In this document: one piece after another, positions 43,738-52,302 of the stretch | How positions within the stretch are numbered: the first letter of the stretch is position 1 | Layout of the letters: the number at the start of each line of letters is the position of its first letter | Assembly (NCBI RefSeq): GCF_034190915.1 | Contig: NW_026947507.1 | Coordinates: forward strand, 32,912,001 to 32,976,000 | Origin: Cavia porcellus | Taxonomy: Eukaryota > Chordata > Mammalia > Rodentia > Caviidae | Direction: 5' to 3' | Length of the DNA stretch: 64,000 bases | The notes under the pieces: generated by a model | Database searches by the model: none | What the model saw: the letters and a program-made list of their open reading frames with translations, nothing else | Told to the model about the DNA's origin: nothing | Position numbers and translations under genes: made by a program

Positions 43738-45483
43738 TCACACGATATCTCGTGCATCTGCTCTGGAAACATGGAAATGGTTTGCTAGTGTCCTGGCATT
43801 GACATGAAACTTATCATGGAAGGCACGGGCTCGCTCGATTGGTGTTAGTAAGGTAAAAATCCATAACGGGCGAGTGGCAGTATCAGCAGCCGCATTCCCC
43901 TGTGCCATGGGCCCCGGCAGGGATGTATGTGCTCTTATGTGGGTGGTGAAGACCTTATGGTGTCTGTTCTGAAGCAATGTCTGGATAGACAGGAACAGCC
44001 CAGCCACTGTGGAAGTGGATCTAATTAAACCGGCAGTCTCAAGCACTTGCATAGCATTGACCACATACCTAGAATCGGAGACAATATTAATGGCTTCTGA
44101 GAACCGTTCAAGAATCATTTTAACGATCTGCAGTTCCACCACCTGAGGCTGATCAGGTTCAAATTGTATGGTAACCGGGGGCTTGCCTAGGATCACATAG
44201 GCGCCTATCCCCGTCTTGGAGCCATCTGTGTATATTGTAGTTGCTGGGACTAATGGCTCAGAGGCAGTAACCTTTGGAAAAATTATAGGGTGCTGAGTGA
44301 CAAATGACAAGATAGGGTCTTTAGGGTATTGATTGTTTATATCCCCATGGAAAACACATCTCAGAATGGCCCAGGTATCTATGCAGGCAGCCAGGGTCTT
44401 GATCTGGCTGGCGGTATAGGGTACTCGGATGGCTTGTGGTCCTGAGCCAAAATGTTGGACAGCTCTATCATGCGCCTCAAGGGCCAATGAAGTGACTGCC
44501 TCCGGGTAATGCTCTATGACTTTTGCAGGTGAGACCTTAAGGTGTATCCACAGTAATGGTCCTTTCTGCCAAATCACCGCTGTGGGCTGTAGACTAGTCT
44601 GTAGCAAACAGACATCAAAGGGTCGCCCTGGTTCAATTCTGTGTAAGGTAGCCCCACCTAAGGCTTTTTCCACTCTCTGTAAGGCAGCTCTTGCCTCAGG
44701 AGTGAGCCTCCTGTGGGAGGCTATATCTGGGTCTCCCTTCAGAAGGTCGAACAGGGGTTTGAGATCTGAATTTGGTATATGTAAATATGGCCTAATCCAA
44801 TTAATGTCTCCCAATAGCTTTTGCATGTCATTTAGGGTCCTAACGCCATCCGTCCTAATGGTGACCTTCTGCGGAGAGACTAGCATAGGGGAGATTCTCG
44901 CGCCTAAGTAGGTCACCATTTCTCCTCCCTGAATCTTGTCGGGGGCAACATGCAGATTAGCTTGTCTCAGGGCCTCGACCAACTGGCCGAGCATATTATT
45001 TAGCATGTCTGGGTCCCTGCCGCTGAGCAAAAGGTCGTCCATGTAATGCACACATCTTATCTTGGGAAAGGATTTCCGTAGGGGGGCCAGTAGGGAATCA
45101 AGGTAAATCTGACACATAGTGGGACTGTTGGCCATACCTTGGGGCAGCGTTATCCACTCGTATCTGAGATCAGGGCTTTCTTGGTTAATGGTGGGTAAAG
45201 TAAAGGCGAACCTATGAGTGTCCTCTGGATGCAGGGGGATTGAGAAGAAACAGTCTCTAAGATCTATAACATAAACTGGCCAGGACTGAGGGATGGCTGA
45301 GAGAGCTGGCAGCCCCCTCTGGACCGCCCCCAGGGACTGCATCTGCGCGTTGACCGCCCTTAGATCATGGAGCAGCCTCCACTTGCCAGACTTTTTCTTA
45401 ATTATAAAAATGGGGGTGTTCCATGGGGAGGTTGACGGCTTAATGTGTCCTAATCTAAGTTGTGTACTGACTATTTCTGACAA
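43738..45483 (-). CDS. pol: Pol of provirus 2: reverse transcriptase and RNase H, stop within integrase zinc domain
   Basis: RT copies the RNA genome into DNA and RNase H degrades the RNA strand. The 581-codon count starts at a TTG at 45483, but the frame is open upstream to the pro-pol shift site at 45597-45603, and the extra part reads ITWRSNDPVWVPQWPL, the usual RT beginning. RT motifs: D74 (VIDLRDCFFSIPL), LPQGMANSP at 113-121 and YMDD at 147-150. RNase H follows with YTDG, the conserved Glu and SDS. The frame stops at TGA 43738-43740, just before the first zinc-binding Cys of integrase. Provirus 1 has CGA there, so this is a CpG-type C-to-T nonsense change. Confidence 0.9.
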   Translation of the reverse strand: MSEIVSTQLRLGHIKPSTSPWNTPIFIIKKKSGKWRLLHDLRAVNAQMQSLGAVQRGLPALSAIPQSWPVYVIDLRDCFFSIPLHPEDTHRFAFTLPTINQESPDLRYEWITLPQGMANSPTMCQIYLDSLLAPLRKSFPKIRCVHYMDDLLLSGRDPDMLNNMLGQLVEALRQANLHVAPDKIQGGEMVTYLGARISPMLVSPQKVTIRTDGVRTLNDMQKLLGDINWIRPYLHIPNSDLKPLFDLLKGDPDIASHRRLTPEARAALQRVEKALGGATLHRIEPGRPFDVCLLQTSLQPTAVIWQKGPLLWIHLKVSPAKVIEHYPEAVTSLALEAHDRAVQHFGSGPQAIRVPYTASQIKTLAACIDTWAILRCVFHGDINNQYPKDPILSFVTQHPIIFPKVTASEPLVPATTIYTDGSKTGIGAYVILGKPPVTIQFEPDQPQVVELQIVKMILERFSEAINIVSDSRYVVNAMQVLETAGLIRSTSTVAGLFLSIQTLLQNRHHKVFTTHIRAHTSLPGPMAQGNAAADTATRPLWIFTLLTPIERARAFHDKFHVNARTLANHFHVSRADARDIV

Positions 45484-45590
45484 GGCTAATAGCTTCTCCT
45501 TAGGCAGGGGCCACTGAGGTACCCAAACCGGATCATTTGACCTCCAGGTGATTTTGATCGAAGTGGGTAGGAGAGCTTCTTCAGCGGCCC

Positions 45591-46391
45591 CTAAGAAAAA
45601 CCCAGCCCTTGCCTACCTTTTTTGTTCTCTACTGGTATTGGGGATGTCCGACCCTGTAGGGCATTGCCCAAGCCTTTGCCGGGGGTATATCCCTGGTTCC
45701 TGAGTATATTCTTAGCCTGGGGGGAGCAGTTTGACGTAAGCGTGACATCCATCTGAGTGAGGATGTCCCTTCCCCATAGAGACACTGGCAACTGCAACAC
45801 AAATGGTTGGAAATGGCCCTGATGACCCTCCTCATCGCACCAGAACAGGGTTGAAGCACTAACCTGAGGAGCTGACACCATCCCCAGGCCCTGCAGCGTG
45901 TTATCTGCAGTGTTGGTGGGCCAGTTGGAGGGCCAATCCTTTCTAGAGATAATGGAACGGTCAGCTCCTGTGTCTAGGAGCCCTGTTATATTCTTGCCAT
46001 TGACCTTAAGTGAGAGCATGGGCCTTTTATCAAGTATTATATGGAGTCCCTCGAAGACTTCCCCTGAGGAACCGAAACCTTGACTTTCTCTAATTTTCTG
46101 CTTTGAGGGGAATCTCTTGTGGAGACTGGGGAGCAGCAAGAGCTGCGCTATCTTGTCTCCTTTATTGATTACCATAGTACCCACAAGAGATTGAACCATA
46201 ATTTTAATGTGTCCTGTGTAGTCTGAGTCTATGACCCCCGGGACTACTATGAGACCCCGAAGGGCCGTGGAGGATCTCCCGATCACCAGACCCATGGAAT
46301 TTTCGGGTAACGGTCCCTTAAAGGTGGTTTCAACCACTTGAACACCCATATCAGGCACTAATATAAGTCTGGAGGCGACACTGAGGTCCAC
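45591..46391 (-). CDS. pro: Pro of provirus 2: dUTPase, retropepsin protease and G-patch
   Basis: The frame is entered by -1 shift from gag at 46490-46496. The first listed codon is GTG, not ATG. dUTPase lowers dUTP to avoid uracil in viral DNA, and all five motifs are visible: GVDLS just at the start, GRSS (38-41), GVIDSDYTGHI (52-62), GDKIAQLLLLP (78-88) and GFGSSG (105-110). The aspartic protease has LLDTGADRSII (138-148) and GRDIL (207-211). A C-terminal G-patch (NQGYTPGKGLGNALQG, about 232-247) is a betaretroviral feature. The frame ends at TAG 45591, overlapping the pol frame. All key residues are present. The whole unit is missing from provirus 1. Confidence 0.93.
   Translation of the reverse strand: MDLSVASRLILVPDMGVQVVETTFKGPLPENSMGLVIGRSSTALRGLIVVPGVIDSDYTGHIKIMVQSLVGTMVINKGDKIAQLLLLPSLHKRFPSKQKIRESQGFGSSGEVFEGLHIILDKRPMLSLKVNGKNITGLLDTGADRSIISRKDWPSNWPTNTADNTLQGLGMVSAPQVSASTLFWCDEEGHQGHFQPFVLQLPVSLWGRDILTQMDVTLTSNCSPQAKNILRNQGYTPGKGLGNALQGRTSPIPVENKKGRQGLGFS
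45597..45603 (-). promoter_or_regulatory. Probable pro-pol -1 frameshift heptamer
   Basis: GGGTTTT is read G_GGT_TTT in the pro frame, two codons before the pro stop. Slipping back one base opens the RT frame that contains ITWRSNDP. The downstream stem has not been worked out. Confidence 0.65.
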
Positions 46392-48001
46392 ACCTGCTGA
46401 CCCAGGGGTGGCCCTTGTTGAAGGCTGCCATCCTGAGCTGTCCTGTCTCTGGGGCGGGGGCCCGCCTGTGAAGGGGGCCCCCTCTGGCCGTTTTTTGGCC
46501 CTCTAGCATCTCGTCCACAAATACGGTTGCCCTGAGCATCAAAGACCGACCTACACTCCTCAGCTTTGTGTGATCCCCTCTTGCATCGCCCACAAACATA
46601 TGGTTCTTCATTCCTAGGGCGAGGCCTAGCATCTGCATTGTTTGGGCAGTGACGTTTAATGTGTCCTGGCTCCCCGCAGGCAAAACACCCTTTAGCCTTA
46701 CATTCCCCTTCTAACCCGCGAGGTCCCCTCTGCTGTACAGCCGCGGCCAGGAGAGCAGCCACTCCCGAGTTGGAGAGCGGCCCCCCTATCTCTCTACATA
46801 TCCTAATCCAGGCGTTGAGGTCCTTGTTCTTATGAGGAGCTATCGCTGCCTTGCACTCCTTTGTACATTGCTCAAAAATCAGCTGCCTTACCAGCGGTCG
46901 AGCCACTCCCGGATCAGAAAATATCTTATCGGCAGCATCTTGCATTCGGGCCACAAAGTCAACAAATGGCTCTGTGGTACCCTGAATTATTTTTGAAGGA
47001 CACAAGGAGGCTGTTCCGGCACCACTTACCTGCTTCCAGGCGCGGAGCCCTATGGCGTTGATTTGTTCATAGACAGCGCCGGGGAACTGAGTCTGATCAT
47101 CAGCGTGCTGACCTTCTCCCATAAGCATTTCCTTGTTCCACCCCCGGTTTCCCCGACTGGCGTTTCTCTCAGCCTGCTCTGCAGAGAACTCTGCGTACCA
47201 GGCTCGCCAATCCAGGTAACTACCCGAGGGCAGACACGCCTTTGCCAGCTGAATCCAGTCCGCGGGGGTGAGGGGCCCAGAAGACAGGTTCTCCAGCATG
47301 GCAATGGTGTAAGGCGCAGTCGGCCCAAAGGTTGTAACTGCATTTTTAAGTTCTCTAATCTGCTTTATCTCAAAAGGCTCCCATGCATTACGTCCCTGGC
47401 CCATAGCTACTTGTACAGGAAATATCCCGTAGGGGCCACTATCTATCCCAGGTGGTGGATGTACCTCATGAGACAAACGTCCCCCCTGCCAAAGCCGCCT
47501 GTAAAAATACCGACCCGCCGGCGGCGGAGCATAAGACGGCGGCCGTGATTGGGCGGAAAATGGGGGCCCGTGCATCACTTCCTGTTCTGGCGAAAGGGGA
47601 GGGAGCTCCCAGGCGGCCGCCTCGTGGTGAGGGATCGCCTCCCTCTCGCGCCGGGGAGCGCTCAGGAGCTCTCTACTCCTCCGCAGACCAAGTTGAGCGG
47701 AGCGCAATTCACGGCGCAACGCTGGGAAAGAACCCTGCGACTCCTTATCGAGCGACTTAGGCTCCTGACAGCTGGTCTCTTTGGCCTCCTTGCCATTCAA
47801 CTTTCCCTCGTCCTCGGAGTCAGACGACTCCGAGGCTAGAGCCCCGTCCTTCTCCTTAGCATCTTTGTTCCCCTTGACGGGCCCCTCTCGGGAGCTCCCC
47901 GACTGGGCCTGCTCAAATACCCTGCGTACTTTTGTAAGCTCTTGAGAGCTTTCTCCACAACCACCCTCGCTCTTAGTGTTGCTACCTAGCATGTTTCCCA
48001 T
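46358..48001 (-). CDS. gag: Gag polyprotein of provirus 2
   Basis: This 547-codon frame from ATG 48001 is almost identical to provirus 1 gag, with one extra Pro near residue 188 (HPPPGIDSG) and scattered substitutions. It has an N-terminal MGNMLGS (possible myristoylation), capsid with major homology region at about 340-354, and zinc knuckles at 439-452 and 470-483. K503-N504 lie on the frameshift heptamer. It ends at its natural stop (46358), overlapping pro by 139 bases from the shift site. No break is seen. Confidence 0.95.
   Translation of the reverse strand: MGNMLGSNTKSEGGCGESSQELTKVRRVFEQAQSGSSREGPVKGNKDAKEKDGALASESSDSEDEGKLNGKEAKETSCQEPKSLDKESQGSFPALRRELRSAQLGLRRSRELLSAPRREREAIPHHEAAAWELPPLSPEQEVMHGPPFSAQSRPPSYAPPPAGRYFYRRLWQGGRLSHEVHPPPGIDSGPYGIFPVQVAMGQGRNAWEPFEIKQIRELKNAVTTFGPTAPYTIAMLENLSSGPLTPADWIQLAKACLPSGSYLDWRAWYAEFSAEQAERNASRGNRGWNKEMLMGEGQHADDQTQFPGAVYEQINAIGLRAWKQVSGAGTASLCPSKIIQGTTEPFVDFVARMQDAADKIFSDPGVARPLVRQLIFEQCTKECKAAIAPHKNKDLNAWIRICREIGGPLSNSGVAALLAAAVQQRGPRGLEGECKAKGCFACGEPGHIKRHCPNNADARPRPRNEEPYVCGRCKRGSHKAEECRSVFDAQGNRICGRDARGPKNGQRGPPSQAGPRPRDRTAQDGSLQQGPPLGQQVWTSVSPPDLY
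46456..46496 (-). promoter_or_regulatory. Gag-pro -1 ribosomal frameshift signal, provirus 2
   Basis: AAAAAAC (46496 to 46490), A_AAA_AAC in gag frame, a 7-base spacer, then GGGGGCCC (46482-46475), an 11-base loop and GGGCCCCC (46463-46456). It is identical to provirus 1. The spacing matches known efficient -1 shift signals. Confidence 0.88.
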
Positions 48002-48200
48002 CTTTTAATATGTTACTCACCGCGTGAGGCCCAAGGAACCCGCCACTTACGCGTGAGCCTGAGGGGAGTCTAAAAGCCCTGTAGGTGCGCGCCACCCAGA
48101 GCCCAGGCTTATCCCCAACTCACCTGTCTCGCAGCTCTGTACTGGAGCGTTGTCCGCTGTCACGTCTCGGGGGTGATCAGTCCCCGTGCGGGCCTCCAAA
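48002..48200 (-). other. 5' leader of provirus 2 with primer-binding site
   Basis: The primer site TGGAGGCCCGCACGGGGA lies at 48181-48198, two bases after the LTR. It differs from provirus 1 by one base (GCA for GCC). A CAG|GTGAGT splice-donor consensus and a second GTGAGT before the ATG are also present, as in provirus 1. Confidence 0.65.
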
Positions 48201-48622
48201 TGTCGATGTCGCTCCCGGCCGGCAGGAAGGACACACGACAAAGCCTGGCAGTGGACAACCTTTTCTTTTATTTTCCTTCTCCGTACAGCCTGCCCTGGGA
48301 TCGCTCCCAGCCGAAGCCTCCTTTGGTCCGCTCCCCGCGGCTCCTTCTGGGCTTCTACTTCCGGGCTTCTTCTTCCCCCCCAGGGGTGGCACCAGTATAT
48401 ATACGGATACAGTGTCCAATCATGTTAAAGTAAGCAAGGCAAGCTGATTGGCTAACATCATCAGTTGCCAGGCAGACTATATTGTTGAGCGGGTTGCTTA
48501 CGCGGTAAGCAGGAAACTAACGTGCTCGATGGGAGGGGTAATCTACCTCAGGCTTTACTCTTTACTACAGGCCTCACGTCCGCCAAGTGAGGCGACCGGG
48601 CTCGGGGCTGCGGCTCCCAACA
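48201..48622 (-). repeat. Provirus 2 5' LTR (422 bp)
   Basis: 421 of 422 bases equal to the 3' LTR by eye. It ends at the right target duplication AAGGCC. Confidence 0.93.
48396..48451 (-). promoter_or_regulatory. Provirus 2 LTR promoter: CCAAT and TATA boxes
   Basis: In sense orientation GCCAATC (core 48447-48451) precedes TATATATA (48396-48403) by about 45 bases, as in provirus 1. Confidence 0.7.
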
Positions 48623-48628
48623 AAGGCC
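48623..48628. repeat. Right 6-bp target-site duplication of provirus 2
   Basis: AAGGCC, identical to 42058-42063. Confidence 0.9.
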
Positions 48629-48959
48629 AAGAAGAAAATTTGCTACAAAACTGGGTAGAGTTGAGTGCCAAGGTTTGCTAAGGTTCAAACTGTCCAAGAA
48701 GAGAGCATTCGTTCTGGTGCAGCCAGAGAGTGTGGTATGGAGGAAGAGGCACTCCTGTGCATTTTGCACCTGCGGAACACAAGAGGCAAACTGAGCCCCA
48801 CCATGGCACATGATCAGGTCAGAAAGCTCCTCCAGAGATCTCCACCTTGGTTTGCAGTTTTGGTAAACTGAAGCACAGAAGCAAAAACAAGACAAGAAAA
48901 TTCCAGTCTGCCTTGCAGAGGGAGATGCTCCAAATATTTTCCAGGGTAAACTGCAGCTC

Positions 48960-49125
48960 TAAGCTGAAGGAGAAAAGAAAAGAAGGAAAAAAGAGGTAAA
49001 GAAGGAAGGAAGGAAAGGAGGGAGGGAGGAAAGGAGGAAAGGAGGGAAAAAGAGAAGAGAAAGAAGAGAAGAGAGGAGAGGAGAGGAGAGAGGAGGAGAG
49101 AGAGAGAAAAAAAGAAAAGAAGGCA
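48960..49125 (+). repeat. Polypurine tract, GGAA/GGAGA simple repeat
   Basis: About 165 almost unbroken purines made of GAAG, GGAAGG and GGAGAGGA units. The complementary strand gives a 137-codon Ser/Leu/Phe-rich frame that is an artefact. Such tracts can form triple-stranded (H-DNA) structures. Confidence 0.9.
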
Positions 49126-50040
49126 AACAACTCTCTTCTCATGGTTTGCACATGGATCACACTTCTCATGGAGAGAAAAATATTTAAGAAAGTCCTAGTT
49201 TGACAGGTGCATGTCAAACTATAGAACAACATTTCAAATCCTGTTTTTTTTTCAGAAGTTTTTCAAATAAAATTCTAAGAAATAATAATTTCTCATTAAA
49301 ACTCACAAAGCGTACAATGAAATAAACCTGCATTCTTGAAGGACATGAGAAGCAAACACAAAATTTGAGCTTCCAAAACTGCAGGCCTATGAGTGGCGAG
49401 GCCCTGCTGTTATAACGTGCAAGTCATTTCACCCAAGATCCTGTTCCAACCTTGACAAATAATTGCTTTACTAATCTCTTCTTTAATTATTCAGTTTCAA
49501 TATTCCATCTGTTTCCTCCTGGGACTTTGTCTGAATAAACTCAGTTTATTCGCACATCTAATATATTCTTCTGACTATGCGAGTAACATTTTATTTATTC
49601 ACTTAATTACTTATTTTAGTTCTGTATTGATAGCTCACCTTTGGCAATTTTTTGAACGATCTAGTTCCATTAACTAGGATATTAATTTGATTGATTTTTA
49701 TAGGCAGATCATGATCACATAGTTTTCAAATACATCAATTTATTTCTCTTTGCATCTCCTTTTATAGAATTAGTCAGAACTATCATGGAGATGGTGGATT
49801 ACAACTTAAAGGAATATTTTTTCCAATTTGTCTTACAACAAGTAAAAGGCTTTGGATCTACAAACTTTACAAAATCAGGGACATCATGATGCATTTATAA
49901 CTTACTAGAAAAATAAATTCATAAATAGATGTTGATCTTTAGAAAATTGAACTCATACTGTTTAGTCTTCCATTAAGAAAATGAAAAAGCAAAGAGGTTT
50001 AGAGAAAATCCAACAAAAAACTTGAATCCAGGTTAAAGAA
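49126..50040. other. A/T-rich non-coding stretch, nothing recognised
   Basis: No motif-bearing frame or clear repeat. The later part may belong to the L1 fragment that follows. Confidence 0.4.
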
Positions 50041-50099
50041 TTCATAAATAGATAACAAAATGAAGACAAACAAAATTTAAAACATGAGAAAAGAGCAAA

Positions 50100-50790
50100 A
50101 ATTCACATTGGGAGATCCATGAATAGCAAATAAGCACAAGAAAAAAGGCTCCCTATCATTAGCAATGAAGAAAATAAACAGTGAGATACAACTTTATTGT
50201 CACTGCTGTTTCAAATTAAATTTAAAAGCAAATGTTGATGGATCAATGTATTGTTCCTATTTTATTGCTAGGAATGTAACAGTTCAATTGCTTTGGACAA
50301 CTGACAATTTTGACATGTTATTATAAATGTCACTAGACATTTACCCTAGAATGCAACAATTTCATTCATAGCAATTCATTCAAGAGAAGTGGAAACATGC
50401 CTACAAAATGACTTGCATAAGAATACCTGTAGCAACATTATGTACCCAAGCCAAAAATATGAAAACAAAGCAAATGTCCATTCAAAGGCTAATTGTATGA
50501 ATAAATTATTTAGAATATATTATAAAAACGCAATGAACTATATATACATGCAACAACATGGCTTAATCATAAAAACATTGAGCAGAATAATCCAGACACA
50601 AAAGGATACATGTCTATATGATTTCATTTGATGAACAGATAAAAATATCCTATGGTAAAAAGTCAGAATAGTAAGTACCTATGAGAAGACCGATTTATGG
50701 AAGGCAACTTGCGAAATTTTTCCTGGGGTAACAGAAATGCTCCGTTTCAATTTTGTATTGGTTCCCAGGGAGCAGGTATTTGCCAGTGCA
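50100..50790 (+). repeat. Old LINE-1 (L1M-type) ORF2 end and 3' fragment
   Basis: In L1 sense order: AATGAAGAAAATAAACAGTGAG, AGTGGAAACATGCCTACAAAA, GCAACATTATGTACCCAAGCC, CAAATGTCCATTCAAAGGC, ATACATGCAACAACATGGC and GACACAAAAGGATACATGTC. These track the end of ORF2 and the 3' region of old mammalian L1s. The 80-codon frame is what remains of coding. Confidence 0.7.
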
Positions 50791-50904
50791 ATACTTACTT
50801 CATTGTTCACTAAGATCTATGCTTGTTTGTGTTACATGTTATCATCATCATGAAGTAAGATACTGACCTCACAAATGAGCCAGGAAACTTTCATTCTCTC
50901 TCCT

Positions 50905-50907
50905 TGT

Positions 50908-50980
<73 letters not shown>
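50905..50980. repeat. (TG)n followed by (GA)n microsatellite
   Basis: About 26 bases of TG repeats pass directly into about 50 bases of pure GA repeats. Confidence 0.95.
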
Positions 50981-50984
<4 letters not shown>

Positions 50985-51304
50985 GAGCATGTAACAAACT
51001 ACCCCAGACCTTGAATGACCTAAAACACCACATACTGTATTGTATTTTGGTGGAGGGCAGGCTTAGCTGTTTGCGACTCTATTCTACACAGTGGTAATCA
51101 ACGTGTCAATCAGGGCTCTACTGAGGAAACTTGGCTGCCTGGCTCACTCGTGGCTTTGGGAAGGCCTCTGAAACCCACTTTCAACCCCAACCACATAGCT
51201 TTTCCCAGAGCTGGGCTAGGAGGGAAACAGAGTAAGACAGCACGATGGAAGTCACAGTCTCTCTGTAACATAATTTTGCAAGGGATGTCCAATCACTCTG
51301 CCAT

Positions 51305-51335
<31 letters not shown>

Positions 51336-51425
51336 GATAGTTCCAAGTTAATAGGTCCAGCCCACACTCAAGGGGAAGAGATTACACACGGCCTGGGTGG
51401 GAGACACACAGAGAGGAACTATGTT
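50985..51425 (-). repeat. MLT1-type MaLR LTR, antisense
   Basis: AACAAACTACCCCAGACCTTG, CAACGTGTCAATCAGGGCTC, GGAAGTCACAGTCTCTCTGTAA, ATCACTCTGCCATGTTCTT and AGGTCCAGCCCACACTCAAGG are in the antisense order of MLT1 LTRs. A 28-base T-run (51308-51335) interrupts it. Confidence 0.75.
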
Positions 51426-51955
51426 CCTGTTCAGAGGCTGCTTATCATGATGTATATAAATCTTATTTTGAGAGTGAAAATTTTTAATTCCACTTAAAAA
51501 TCTTCTGTGCTCAGTGGTCCACAATTTAAAATGTTCTTTGTGCCAGTTTTAAACATTTTTATTTTTATTAATACACATTTATGACTCATAATATTTACAG
51601 TACATAATGGTTACATTCCTTGTGTGGAGTTGGTACAACTTAATTCCTGTGAGCATTTAACATTTTCCTGGGAATTTATCTGATTCATGCAGGTCAAGTT
51701 CATAAATATATATTCATACCTAATAACCTTTAAGAATTTATAAACAGTGTATCTGTAGTTATTTTTCCTTTTTATGATGTATTCTGTGTATTCACATCTT
51801 CTTCTTTTTCCATTATACCAATGTTAGTATTCGTTTAAATAATCTGGTTTCTGTTTTATTAATCTCTTGAAATTTTCCCCCGTCAGTCTTCAATAATTTC
51901 TGTGTTTAATTGGTTTCCATTTATAATGTTTCCATTGTTTTTTCCAAACTCTTGA
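51426..51955. other. A/T-rich non-coding stretch, nothing recognised
   Basis: Short frames only. The part at 51600-51760 resembles generic A/T-rich old L1 3' sequence, but I cannot support a family. Confidence 0.35.
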
Positions 51956-51959
51956 GTTG

Positions 51960-52300
51960 ATCAGTGTTAAAGACAAAACTATTACAAGTCTAATTTTATA
52001 GATCTTAATTGGCTTTATTTATGATTGCAGAATTTGTCACCAAATGGAATAAAAATGACTCAAAATGCCTGTCTTTCCACACTCCCACTGCATCCCCTGC
52101 CCACGTGGGCAGGTTGTATTTATAGTCAGAGAACAGGAAATGAGATACAGAAAACAGAAGTGAGGTAGGGACACAGCCCAGTTGGTTACTGCTTGCAACT
52201 GGCTTAGTTGAACATGGTTTGAACAGCTGTCTGCTTGTGATTGGCTAGAGTTCTAGAGGTCAGCTACTTGTCACCATTGTAGCTTACAGTCTGCCTACAC
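51960..52300 (-). repeat. Possible ERV-type LTR, antisense
   Basis: ACTATTACAAGTCTAATTTTATAG, TTAATTGGCTTTATTTATGATTG (antisense AATAAA), a stretch with TTTATAGTCAGAG and TTGTGATTGGCTAGAG (a CCAAT box on the minus strand) together look like an antisense LTR. The family is not recognised. Confidence 0.35.
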
Positions 52301-52302
52301 AT

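Larger units (their letters stand above)
42064..48622 (-). mobile_element. Provirus 2: env-less IAP-like class II endogenous retrovirus, nearly complete
   Basis: Two 422-bp LTRs (42064-42485 and 48201-48622) with TG...CA ends and a 6-bp duplication flank 5715 bases of interior. Minus-strand order: LTR, primer site, gag, pro (dUTPase, protease, G-patch), pol (RT, RNase H, broken integrase), non-coding stretch, polypurine tract, LTR. Gag, pro and pol are in three successive -1 frames, a betaretrovirus-like plan. The LTRs differ at one position in 422 (ACGCGATAAG versus ACGCGGTAAG), so it is very young. It lies 9.3 kb from provirus 1 in the same orientation. Confidence 0.95.

Noticed and set aside
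49000..49232. 137-codon minus-strand frame
   Set aside because: It is the complement of the purine simple repeat and reads Ser/Leu/Phe/Pro low-complexity sequence, not a gene.
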